Assembly (NCBI RefSeq): GCF_026262505.1
Contig: NC_067203.1
Location: forward strand, 16,566,392-16,630,391
Origin: Trichomonas vaginalis G3
Taxonomy: Eukaryota > Parabasalia > Trichomonadida > Trichomonadidae
Direction: 5' to 3'
DNA length: 64,000 bases
Each line of letters begins with the position of its first letter. Position 1 is the first letter of the stretch. A program made the translations under genes and the position numbers. The notes below the pieces were generated by a model, which had not been told where the DNA came from, searched no databases, and saw nothing but the letters and a program-made list of their open reading frames with translations. This document shows positions 38,966-48,466 of the stretch, piece by piece.

Positions 38966-39669
38966 TTAATTCGACTTTCTCTGTAAGAAGCACTCAACAA
39001 TATTCTTCTGAATAAGTTCATGAATTGGTGCAAGAGACTCTGATAAATTCCTCTTGAGTTTATGGTGAGCTATGATCTTTTCTTCAATAAATGCCCTTTG
39101 AGATTCATTCCTGATGAATCTATTTGCACCATTTGACTTGGGATCATATTCAATGATGAATTCATGAATTTCCTGATGTCGCAGAAATCTTGTGGATAAA
39201 ATCCTTTTTCAGTTAAAATCGAATCTGAGACTTCATGAGCAAGGAAATTGTCAATGTCATTTTGATCATCAGAAGCATTGAGCATGGCAATATTAAACCT
39301 CTCTTGACTCTTTGATAATTTTCCTAATTCTATCGCCTCTTTAATTATCCTTTCATTCTCTTCTTTTCGTTTTGATTTATCGGGATTTGTTTGATGATTC
39401 TTCAATAAATCAACAATCGATTTTTGTTGATTTTCATTGAAACCAATTGCTGCTGAAATCATTGATTGTTTTTCAACAGGATTTGGAGAATGCTGGGCGG
39501 ATGCCTTGTTTGAAGTTTCTTTTGATGATGGGGTGTTAGGAATAGAATCATGACTAAGAGCAAAGTTATCTGTTGGCTTATTAAGAACAAATATATCATC
39601 CGAAGAAGAGGAAGATGATAATGATTTGTCTGAAAGTTTGATTGGTTTTTGTTTTTCTACTTGCTTATC
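38966..39669 (-). pseudogene. 3' continuation of the large helical gene beyond an in-frame stop
   Basis: Directly after the TAG at 39670 the same frame stays open (DKQVEKQKPIKLSDKS, then a Ser-rich stretch and ISAAIGFNENQQKSIVDLL) down to about 39180. There the coding pattern moves to another frame (EIHEFIIEYDPKSNGANRF, IIAHHKLKRNLSESLAPIHEL) and ends at the TAA at 38966. The original product was therefore probably about 235 residues longer. A nonsense change plus one frame change suggests recent decay of the tail, assembly errors, or a truncated product that still works. Confidence 0.65.
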
Positions 39670-42600
39670 CTACACAGTATTCTGAGGTGGTATATATTTT
39701 GGAATATCTTGATGAGGTGGATTTGGTGGAATGTTTTTAGGAGGTACATATGGTGGAATGTTTTTAGGAGGTACATATGGTGGAATGTTTTTAGGAGGTA
39801 CATATGGTGGAATGTTTTTAGGAGGTACATATGGTGGAATGTTTTTAGGAGGTACATATGGTGGAATGTTTTTAGGAGGTACATATGGTGGAATGTTTTT
39901 AGGAGGTACATATGGTGGAATGTTTTTAGGAGGTACATATGGTGGAATGTTTTTAGGAGGTACATATGGTGGAATGTCTTTATGTTCCTGTTCTTCAGGT
40001 TGAATAACAGGTGGAATACTATCTTCATCGAGATTATTTGTCTGTTGAACTGGTTCTGGAGGTGTTAATTGCTTTGGTCTTGACATAAGGATATCGATAG
40101 CAATGTTAGTACGAATTTCTTTTCCGATTCCATGAGATTCGAAGTCACAATTTGCATGAGTAGAAATTCTTGCTTGTTCTTTTGCAATTTCAACAGAAAT
40201 TGACTCAATAATTCTATCAATTTCATTCATTTTAATCTGTGGAAGGCCAAATTCTGGGAGTCTGGTTAACTTTGAGTAAATCATTTGCTTATTAAGTGGT
40301 GTCAAAGCTCTAATTAAGTTTTGTTGGTGAGCATTAAGTTCAAAGATCTTATTACCAACATAGGTTTTTTGATCTTCATACTTAATATAACTTTCCGCTG
40401 ACTCTGATTTCATGTTCATTTCAATGATTATGTCTTTGATTTCATCAAAATCATCTTTCAAAAAGTTATGACCCATAAGCTCATCATTTGAAATTGTAGC
40501 AACAAAACTGTCGATATCAAATTGCGCATCATATGCATTAACAATGTTCTGAATAATTGCAAGTTGATTTGGTTTAATTCTGTTTTGCGTAAGACCATTC
40601 GAACAAATTCTTTCAGATTCGAATTGTCTTTCTGATGGTGTTCCTTTTATTTGATGCATTTGAAGGGAGTTGAATATGAATTCGAATTGTTCATCGCGTA
40701 AACCGAGGAGATATGCAAGTTTTTGACTGTTTTGGAACAAAAATACTCCAATAACAGACGAATTTTGTTGTTCTTCAAGGATTTCTCCTGAGGCATCAAT
40801 AATTTTTCTAATAAGATATTCAGAAATCCAATTATTGAAGTCTCGATTGACTTTCGCTCTAAGATCACTTGAACTAATTACAGATAATAATGAACCTGAA
40901 ATTGCATCATGATAGTCATCTGATTTTGATTCATTAATTCTTTCTTGAACAAAATTGTTTTGCTCTTGAGAAAGTTCATTGCGAACTTTGTATGATTCAA
41001 TTCCTATTTTAGCTCTGAAACCAACTTGCATGGCTAAGGAGAGATCATTTCCTTTATATTTATCTGGAACTTTTGATGGATCTATTGAATTATCTCTGAG
41101 TTCGGCTATCAATTCGATTCCATTCTTAGACATGGATTCTTCAATTGTCTCCCTCTTTGAGTTAGATAAAGAATAATCATGAATGCTTCTTGTTATGAGT
41201 AATTTCTTGATATGGAATTCACTCTTCTCAGATAATTCAATTGCTTTTTCTACTTTGCCTTCAGATGCAAAGATTTCTTGAGCAAATTCATCGCATATTG
41301 GACAAATTTCTTCATAAATCTCTTCGATATTCTTGATGGCAAACTGTAAATCGTAGTTTGTATCATGCTCTTTGAGTGATGCTTTAATGCCGCATTTTTC
41401 AAGGATATCACCATTTGCATGAATTGAATCAACCAGGTACTTCAATGAAGGATAGTTTTGAAGATATTCTGCGATGGAGAATAGCCTTGAAATTATTTCA
41501 TTTATGAGGAAAGAATACTGGTTAAAGTTCGAAAGTATCATTTGGAAGTATTGAATAATAAGGAGGAAATCGGTCTTAATTATAACTGAGAATATAGGTG
41601 GTACTTCAAACTTGATCGAAGTTGTAATTTCTGTTATAAATAGAAGTAGTCTTATGATTTCCTTTAATGATTCCGCCAAATGATTGATATCTTTTTTGAC
41701 TTCAGTTACTTGATCATTTGATTTCTCAAGAATTTCTTGAGCAGCATGGAAGAATACAATTGAATCCTTATATCCGTTGTGAACGGCCTCAAGAAGATCA
41801 TTGATGTATTGGCGATCATATGTTCCTGCTGGAGGAGGATTATGAATGAAAGACTTAATAATCTTCATTGAATTTTGCGTTTTACGTATAAGTTCATCAT
41901 GTTTTCCTTCCATCTGTTTGAAAATGAATTCGATCGATTTGGTTGTATTAGAGAATTCATATGTTCCTTGCATGATATAAAGTTGTGCTGTGATCCTGTA
42001 ATACAGAGGGAAATGAGTGAAAATAAATGAATATTTTTCAAGTAATAAAACAATTGGCTGCGTTTTTTCATCATGATGAAGAACAGCTGATATTGCATTC
42101 AATGCCACACCGATATTGTAATTTTGCTCAATGCACGGGATGATTGTCTTTGGCGAATCAGGATTCACGGACTTTGGAATCTTTGATTCACAGTCAATAA
42201 TGATTTTCATGCATAATTGTATGATGTATTGAGAAAATGCTTCATTTTGAGGAACATGTTGAATGACATGAGATAAAATTTGGACAATCATCTCCTTTTC
42301 TTGGAAGAACAGGACGCCATTCTTAACTGCAAGAATCGAAAGGAGCTTCTTCAATGAAACAATAACTACTGGATCATAATTTGCAGTACATTGAGCAAGT
42401 AAAAGGCTGATGCTTGTTACAGCAACATACTTCCTAAAGCAAGAGTTATCTTTGCTTGCTTGAAGAATATTGACTGAATGATTGAAGTTTGAATAGCTAA
42501 AGTAAACATTTGAGCGATGGTTAATGTATAAAGCTCTCATTTCTTCATCTTTTTCATTATTAATAAGATTTGTGAATTGTCCTAAATGGAAATTGCAAAG

Positions 42601-44499
42601 CTGGGTTATCTTTGGGAATAATTTGATAACTTCGTCAATTGCTTTTTCAGTATCCAACAAATCTAAAACAAGTCTTTCTGTAACCTCGAAGAATTTCTCT
42701 TCTTTCTTTGGTTCTTCTTTGGGACTTGGTTTTGGACTTGGTGTCTTAGGCTTAATTTCGGTCGGTTTTAATTCGGTAACTTTATTTTCGTTTACAGGTG
42801 TCTGTGGTTTTGGTTTTTGCTCATGTTCATGGGTTTGAAGCTTCGCCTGATTTTGGATTGGCTGATTTATTGGTTGAACTTCGCGTTCTGGAGTTTGTGC
42901 TTGTGATTTCTTTTCGTGTTGAGCTGGTGGAATCTGTATTTTGTTTTCGATTGGTGCTTGAATTTGTGGTTGTTTTTCGTATTGAGCTGGTTGAGTTTGC
43001 ATTTTGTTTTCAGCTGGTGCTTGAATTTGTGGTTGTTTTTGAAATTGTGCAGGAGGAATTTGTATTTTATTTTCGTGTTCAGGAGTTCGGATTGGTGGTG
43101 GTCTTTCGTATTGTGCTGGTGGAATCTGTATTTTGTTTTCGACTGGTGTTTGAATTGGTGATTGCTTTTGGTTTTGTGCTGGCTGGATATATGTCTTGTT
43201 TTCAGGTAACGGTGCTTCAATTTGTGGTTGTTTTTGGTATTGATTTGGAGTTTGAGGTTTTTGTGCTGGAATTGTTAAACTGTTTTCATATTCTTGGCTG
43301 CTTCCAATCGAGTCTTCATCGAATGAAACATCGTTACTTAGCTTTGGTTGAAATATTAATTTGACTATTGTATCTTCAACTGTTTTAAGACGACTATTGA
43401 AACTATTCAAAAGACCGTTAAGTTCCTGGAAGTTTTTAGTCAATCTTTTCGCTGAAATGTAGTTGTATGGTGGAGGAATTTGTTGAATAACAGCAACTAA
43501 TGCGGATTGGAGAGGAGAGACAATCAATTCCACATCATTATAAGCTTTCCTTATTTCTTCGATTGTGATTCTTAAATCTCCTTTGAAGTGCATGACATTA
43601 ATCGATTTGTTTGTGATAATATTGAAGCGAATAAGAAGCTCATCTAACACTTTCTGAATCATTGCAAATGAATCTGGTTTGTTCTCGGCTGTAAGGATTG
43701 AAACATAAGCGATTGTTGACAGAATTGTTAATAATTTATTAAGATATTCCGCGAAATCATTGAACTCTTTATGCTCAAATATTGGACTAAATTTTGAGAT
43801 TATTGTATTACGAAGGTCCTGATATTGTTTTGTAAGCCTTTGAATGATTTCAAATGCTTGAGTGTAAATTTTTTCATACTCAATTTGTAAATCTTTGACT
43901 TGATGGAGGTCTTTCTTTACAGTTTCACAAAATGTATTGCAGAGAGCGCATAATTTCGTTGTAGCATCCAGAATATCTTTGAATTTTTCGTATGTTCTTT
44001 TAAGACCACACTCTAATGGTAAAATTGAAATTTCGATATCGGCAAAGTGATTTAAATTGAACATTTGTTGAAGAAATTCGAGAGTTTTTTTATTTGCAAG
44101 ATTAACTTCGCCTTCTGAAATTTTATTTGTAAAGTAGTCAGATAAGAGTCGATTCATATCGTAAATAAATTGTTCGAGATCTTGAAATGATCCTAATAAG
44201 AGATGGTAGTATAAGGTAATTGCCGAACATGAATTAACGATTTGAATGGTTTTATTTGAAGTATTTTTACTTGTTGGCAGACCAAAAACTGTTGCATAAC
44301 TTGTAAAGAGTTCGGCAAATAATCCCGAATTTATATTGCTTACTTCACTACTCCATTTTTGTCTTTCTACGATTTTTTCAACAATTTTAAATCCAAAAAT
44401 CATTGAACTTAGCTGAAATGAAGACTTTTCAACGTTAATGCCAGAATTTTTTATTGCAAGGATGATTTGGTTGGCTAGTTCTTGCGAATCTATTGGCAT
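39670..44499 (-). CDS. Very large helical protein with Gln/Pro repeats and a nonapeptide array
   Basis: 1609 residues from the ATG at 44499. Residues 1-375 are long helices, possibly bundled as in vinculin/talin-type proteins, though no motif proves this. Residues about 390-570 are Gln/Pro-rich with a degenerate unit like PAQYEKQPQIQAPIENKIQI. Residues about 600-1480 are again helical. The C-terminus carries nine copies of IPPYVPPKN. The TAG at 39670 then stops the frame, but homologous-looking coding sequence continues beyond it. No enzymatic motif was seen. It is probably a cytoskeletal or membrane-linked scaffold; the name of the family is unknown to me. Confidence 0.75.
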   Translation of the reverse strand: MPIDSQELANQIILAIKNSGINVEKSSFQLSSMIFGFKIVEKIVERQKWSSEVSNINSGLFAELFTSYATVFGLPTSKNTSNKTIQIVNSCSAITLYYHLLLGSFQDLEQFIYDMNRLLSDYFTNKISEGEVNLANKKTLEFLQQMFNLNHFADIEISILPLECGLKRTYEKFKDILDATTKLCALCNTFCETVKKDLHQVKDLQIEYEKIYTQAFEIIQRLTKQYQDLRNTIISKFSPIFEHKEFNDFAEYLNKLLTILSTIAYVSILTAENKPDSFAMIQKVLDELLIRFNIITNKSINVMHFKGDLRITIEEIRKAYNDVELIVSPLQSALVAVIQQIPPPYNYISAKRLTKNFQELNGLLNSFNSRLKTVEDTIVKLIFQPKLSNDVSFDEDSIGSSQEYENSLTIPAQKPQTPNQYQKQPQIEAPLPENKTYIQPAQNQKQSPIQTPVENKIQIPPAQYERPPPIRTPEHENKIQIPPAQFQKQPQIQAPAENKMQTQPAQYEKQPQIQAPIENKIQIPPAQHEKKSQAQTPEREVQPINQPIQNQAKLQTHEHEQKPKPQTPVNENKVTELKPTEIKPKTPSPKPSPKEEPKKEEKFFEVTERLVLDLLDTEKAIDEVIKLFPKITQLCNFHLGQFTNLINNEKDEEMRALYINHRSNVYFSYSNFNHSVNILQASKDNSCFRKYVAVTSISLLLAQCTANYDPVVIVSLKKLLSILAVKNGVLFFQEKEMIVQILSHVIQHVPQNEAFSQYIIQLCMKIIIDCESKIPKSVNPDSPKTIIPCIEQNYNIGVALNAISAVLHHDEKTQPIVLLLEKYSFIFTHFPLYYRITAQLYIMQGTYEFSNTTKSIEFIFKQMEGKHDELIRKTQNSMKIIKSFIHNPPPAGTYDRQYINDLLEAVHNGYKDSIVFFHAAQEILEKSNDQVTEVKKDINHLAESLKEIIRLLLFITEITTSIKFEVPPIFSVIIKTDFLLIIQYFQMILSNFNQYSFLINEIISRLFSIAEYLQNYPSLKYLVDSIHANGDILEKCGIKASLKEHDTNYDLQFAIKNIEEIYEEICPICDEFAQEIFASEGKVEKAIELSEKSEFHIKKLLITRSIHDYSLSNSKRETIEESMSKNGIELIAELRDNSIDPSKVPDKYKGNDLSLAMQVGFRAKIGIESYKVRNELSQEQNNFVQERINESKSDDYHDAISGSLLSVISSSDLRAKVNRDFNNWISEYLIRKIIDASGEILEEQQNSSVIGVFLFQNSQKLAYLLGLRDEQFEFIFNSLQMHQIKGTPSERQFESERICSNGLTQNRIKPNQLAIIQNIVNAYDAQFDIDSFVATISNDELMGHNFLKDDFDEIKDIIIEMNMKSESAESYIKYEDQKTYVGNKIFELNAHQQNLIRALTPLNKQMIYSKLTRLPEFGLPQIKMNEIDRIIESISVEIAKEQARISTHANCDFESHGIGKEIRTNIAIDILMSRPKQLTPPEPVQQTNNLDEDSIPPVIQPEEQEHKDIPPYVPPKNIPPYVPPKNIPPYVPPKNIPPYVPPKNIPPYVPPKNIPPYVPPKNIPPYVPPKNIPPYVPPKNIPPYVPPKNIPPNPPHQDIPKYIPPQNTV
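39731..39975 (-). repeat. 27-bp coding minisatellite, nine copies
   Basis: Nine copies of a 27-bp unit encode IPPYVPPKN. The copies are nearly identical in DNA, so they spread recently by slippage or unequal exchange. The array happens to be open in several other frames; those frames are not genes. Proline-rich nonapeptides of this kind often form extended linkers or SH3/WW/EVH1 ligands. Confidence 0.9.
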
Positions 44500-45336
44500 T
44501 ATAGTTTTACTTCAATATTTGAAATAAACTATTCAATTTCTTCGCATAAAAATTTGTATTGAATTCTCTCAAAAGGTATAAATAAAATTCTATCAATTTT
44601 TTTTCAATCGCATGATTATTATTTATTTATTGATTCTTATAATATTTTTGTTAATCTTTTTACAGTTGTCATTCTATTTTTAAACTTTTAAATCATTTAA
44701 AAAATTGCATCTTATCAATGTTGATACTTAATTATATTTGAGTGTATAAGAATTAAATCTCAAGCTCCAAAAATGTGATTAAATATTCCCATCAACTTGT
44801 TCATACATCGAAATCGAATAAGAAATCATATATATTCTTCAATTGTTATTCATTTTTGCGGATATTCAATAATCTTTTCCAACTTGGTGAATCATAAAAT
44901 TAAAATAAACTTTTACGAACTAAATTGATCAGAATATTCATACACAAGTCATATCTGTTCAATTATTACCTAATACATTGTAATAGGTGATTTTCTGAAA
45001 TGAGAGTTTCAAAAATATATTATTTCTAGCCATAACTAGGATTGTATAACTTATTTATAACTACATTATTTGTCCGATGATTTATTAATTATTCATCAGT
45101 GAGTTTTGGATAATTTGAATTTTTTCATTGAAAGGTTCTCCATTTTTATCATCATTCTGTAAGTGTTAAACGAATAGAGCTCTAATCTGTAGCTCCTCTA
45201 TCTATTTTTGTTTCAAATTAAAATTGAAAGGTTTTCCAAGATAGATATCCACCAATATGATGATTTCTGTGTATACACGCAGATTGGTGCAGATTGAGGG
45301 AAAAAAGCTTTAAGGTTAATTTTAAAATAAAAATTA
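44500..45336. other. Spacer upstream of the large helical gene
   Basis: About 840 AT-rich bases up to the hAT target-site duplication. Nothing recognised. Confidence 0.5.
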
Positions 45337-45394
45337 CAGAACACTAGGGTTGTTAGATTCCCGATAGGGTTGTACAAACTGGCACAATTTTGCG

Positions 45395-45510
45395 GGCCGC
45401 CTGCCAGGAGCTGGCACGCGGCCAAAATCAAAAAAGTGGCCAAAAATCGGGCCTCGTGGCGTGGAAAGGATGTCGCCCTTCGGGCTCCACCCTTTCCACG
45501 CCACTCGGCC
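45395..45510. repeat. Two GC-rich palindromes in the inner hAT left end
   Basis: 45395-45423 pairs GGCCGC-TGCCAG with CTGGCA-GCGGCC around a 3-base loop. 45450-45510 pairs GTGGCGTGGAAAGG with CCTTTCCACGCCAC, with an inner GCCCTTCGGGC (cUUCGg loop). They are probable subterminal structures for transposase binding or strand protection. Confidence 0.75.
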
Positions 45511-46093
45511 TATGACCACAATTATATAATATGCTCATTATTATTTTTTCTTCTTTTTCCCTTTTCCCTTCCTTTTTTTCTAGTTTTGGAAAGGAAAAAG
45601 TAAAAAATTTAATAATTAATTTTATTACTATGAAAATATACTTTTTAGCTTATATTGTAAGCTGTGAGAGTTTTAAGTGATGGAAGATATAAATCAAATT
45701 TGAAATTCAACAAATCTTGTTATGATTAAGTTGAATATTGTACTCTAATTAAGAGTTTTCAGTTATGAACTCAGGTATTATATAATAAAAGTATAACTCA
45801 AGATAATAAAGAGGTTTTTAAAATGTAGATCTGAAAATCAAACTACCATGTTTGATATGATTAAGTTGAATAATGTTATTTTATTAAATGGTTCAAATCT
45901 GTGAAATCGGCAATTACAAATTAAAGGCGTAGTTCAAAAAATTAAAGAGATTTTAAAAATTTAATATCAGAATTAAACTAAAAAAAGGATTTAGTTATTT
46001 CAGTAATTATCAGAAAAGGTTAAAAAGATAGGGTAAGTAATGAGACTTGAGTGAGATGTGAGAAATCATATGTAAATAATTAGATATCTGATG

Positions 46094-46597
46094 AGTAAGG
46101 TAGTAATGAGAGTTAAGATCTGGTTAGTAAGGTAGTAATGAGAGTTAAGATCTGGTTAGTAAGGTAGTAATGAGAGTTAAGATCTGGTTAGTAAGGTAGT
46201 AATGAGAGTTAAGATCTGGTTAGTAAGGTAGTAATGAGAGTTAAGATCTGGTTAGTAAGGTAGTAATGAGAGTTAAGATCTGGTTAGTAAGGTAGTAATG
46301 AGAGTTAAGATCTGGTTAGTAAGGTAGTAATGAGAGTTAAGATCTGGTTAGTAAGGTAGTAATGAGAGTTAAGATCTGGTTAGTAAGGTAGTAATGAGAG
46401 TTAAGATCTGGTTAGTAAGGTAGTAATGAGAGTTAAGATCTGGTTAGTAAGGTAGTAATGAGAGTTAAGATCTGGTTAGTAAGGTAGTAATGAGAGTTAA
46501 GATCTGGTTAGTAAGGTAGTAATGAGAGTTAAGATCTGGTTAGTAAGGTAGTAATGAGAGTTAAGATCTGGTTAGTAAGGTAGTAATGAGAGATCTG
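46094..46597 (+). repeat. 32-bp minisatellite, about 15.5 copies
   Basis: A 32-bp unit (AGATCTGGTTAGTAAGGTAG then TAATGAGAGTTA) repeats head to tail, with GATCTG recurring exactly every 32 bp from 46117 to 46565. The copies appear identical, so the expansion is very recent. It lies inside the inner hAT element and degenerates on both sides. Confidence 0.95.
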
Positions 46598-48466
46598 CGG
46601 GCAGTAATGATACATCTATGAGTACATAACTAAAACCTGAGTTCTATGAGCGAAATCTGAGAGCTAAAAGCCGAGAGATCTAAGGTAAGTAATGAGAGAA
46701 GAGAATTTGAAATTTTACAAAATACGTTTACTCATACAAAATAATTCGCATTCTTTTATAACGAATCTCAATGCCAATTAATACATAAAACAGATTTTAG
46801 CAATCAATTGCAAGATTTAGAAAGATTTTATTTATAATCTCAGCCAAATTAACAAATATTTTATTGATTTCGTAAAAAATAGCAATAAAACATAAAAATA
46901 TGACATTCTATTTTTCCAAAAAAATTTCAAAAATCATTTTTTAACATGATATTTATATTTTTTAATTTTTTTTTTAAATTTTGAATTTTTTTTTGGAATT
47001 TTCAACCATGTCAAAAGTCGGGATCTACAAATGTATTCTCTTTGACATAGGATAAAAACATCCTTTCTTATAATTTCATTGTAAAATAAAATTTTCTTAA
47101 ATTTATTGAATCCAAACTCAACTTTGCAACATTTTATTATCATAAAAACTAAGAAACATCAGGTAAACTTCAATTTGGAGAGCTTAAAATCATATCTAAA
47201 TTGAAAAATAAGGGGAAAAAAATTGTAAAAAAAATCTCATTAGATGGGGCAAAAAGTGACTTTTTTAATGTGTTTTTTAAAAAAATCGTGCCAGCTGGCC
47301 AAAAAAGGTGTGCCAGCAGGCGTGCCAGTTTGTACAACCCTAATTCCCGACGATAGGTGTCATGGAAGATTTGCCTGGTGTCATCATAGTGTCTTTAAAT
47401 CAAAAATTTTATTTTGGAGTTAGTTTTATTGATTTTTCAATAAAAAACATTTCTAAAACAAGAAAATTAAACGATAAAATATTTATATTTTATATAAGGA
47501 TCTTATATATTTAAAATAAATATCATTTTATTTTTTTCATTGGTGTCTGTCAAACCATAATACACTATTCAAAAATTCAATGTGTCTTGCGGTTTCAAAA
47601 GACACCTTCAAATTGAACGATAGCACAGACACTATTGAATTTTACCCATTTTATTTAGTTTTTACCCTTTTTATTTTTAAGAATTAATGACTGAAACAGC
47701 CGTTTTGCTATGACCTCAATCACTTTTATTTATTATTTTAAATATTATTTAATTTTATTATTTGAATAGGCCAACTTATATTGAGAAGCTCAATTTGAGA
47801 CCACTTAATACATTGAAATATCATAAATATTGAAATATTAAAAAGTGTATTTCAAAATATTGAAATTATAAAAATTTATAATACTGAAATTGAGACAAAT
47901 TAATAAATTCAATGTGTTTTTTTTTGAAATAACTCTCAAATATTATTTTTTTGTTTATTTAATGATGAATAAATATGATTGCTTTAGTCAATCATAAAAA
48001 CTAATTTAAGTTTAAAATAATGAAAGGATAATTTGATCGTTTTTTAAAATACAATTATTTTTGATGATTTGCTAGAATCTTTGAAAAGAATATAATATAA
48101 GTTCTATTTTTGTAAAATTTATCCAAATCATGTATTACATAAATTACGATTAAAACGATGAAAGAACCAAAAAGTGTGTTTTGTGTTTTGTTGTTGTGTG
48201 TTGGATGCGGGATCCTGTTATTTCCGAAATCGACAAAAAATTTGGAAATTTAATTTCCGAAATCGAAATTATATTAATGTTTTTAATATTCTTATATCAA
48301 AAGGATTAAAGTTCATTAAGAGAAAAACAATTCTTCTTCTTCAATCTATTGGCGCATTTATTTCTACACGCCAATAAGGAAGGGAAAATTATAAGACACC
48401 ATGGTGTCTTCAAAACGCTAATTTTTGATATTTTTAACAACCCTACATAACACAATTACTATTACT

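Larger units (their letters stand above)
45365..47342. mobile_element. Inner non-autonomous hAT-type DNA transposon
   Basis: Terminal inverted repeats of 21 bp begin TAGGGTTGTACAAACTGGCA (45365) and end at 47342. They are flanked by a perfect 8-bp target-site duplication ATTCCCGA (45357-45364 and 47343-47350). The element is 1978 bp with no transposase. Subterminal repeats of TGGCAC/GCCAG and GC-rich palindromes lie within about 150 bp of the left end and 60 bp of the right end. The interior is AT-rich and holds a 32-bp minisatellite. It sits 20 bp inside the left end of the outer element and shares the TAGGGTTGT tip with it, so the two are related families. Confidence 0.92.
45345..48445. mobile_element. 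Outer non-autonomous hAT-type DNA transposon
   Basis: The ends are TAGGGTTGTTA (45345-45355) and TAACAACCCTA (48435-48445), an 11-bp terminal inverted repeat. Flanking 8-mers CAGAACAC (45337-45344) and CATAACAC (48446-48453) agree at 7 of 8 positions, fitting the 8-bp target-site duplication of hAT elements. Subterminal GGTGTC/GACACC motifs cluster at 47357-47395, 47540-47630 and 48394-48411, the last as a perfect 18-base palindrome AAGACACCATGGTGTCTT. Without the inner insertion it would be about 1.1 kb. No transposase ORF is present. The mismatched duplication makes it older than the inner element. Confidence 0.8.

Noticed and set aside
39731-40003. Glycine-rich plus-strand frame (MFLGGTYGG repeats) and other frames over the same array
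   Set aside because: These are by-products of a 27-bp repeat without stops; the minus-strand IPPYVPPKN frame belongs to a 1609-codon gene.
42524-43364. Plus-strand frames opposite the Gln/Pro-rich part of the large helical protein
   Set aside because: Phe/Val/Leu-rich mirror of Gln/Lys/Asn codons; repeats correspond to the sense repeats.
45370-45603. Short frames in the GC-rich left end of the inner hAT
   Set aside because: Lie wholly in terminal palindromes; no transposase motif (no hAT dimerisation or catalytic residues) is present.
46094-46597. CRISPR-like array
   Set aside because: The repeats are head to tail with no variable spacers; it is a eukaryotic minisatellite inside a transposon.
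48174-48377. 67-codon frame just before the GT61 gene
   Set aside because: Inside the outer hAT element, low complexity and no homologue recognised.
47343-48445. A separate mobile element defined only by its GTGTC motifs
   Set aside because: The motifs are better explained as subterminal repeats of the outer hAT, whose ends and target-site duplication enclose them.
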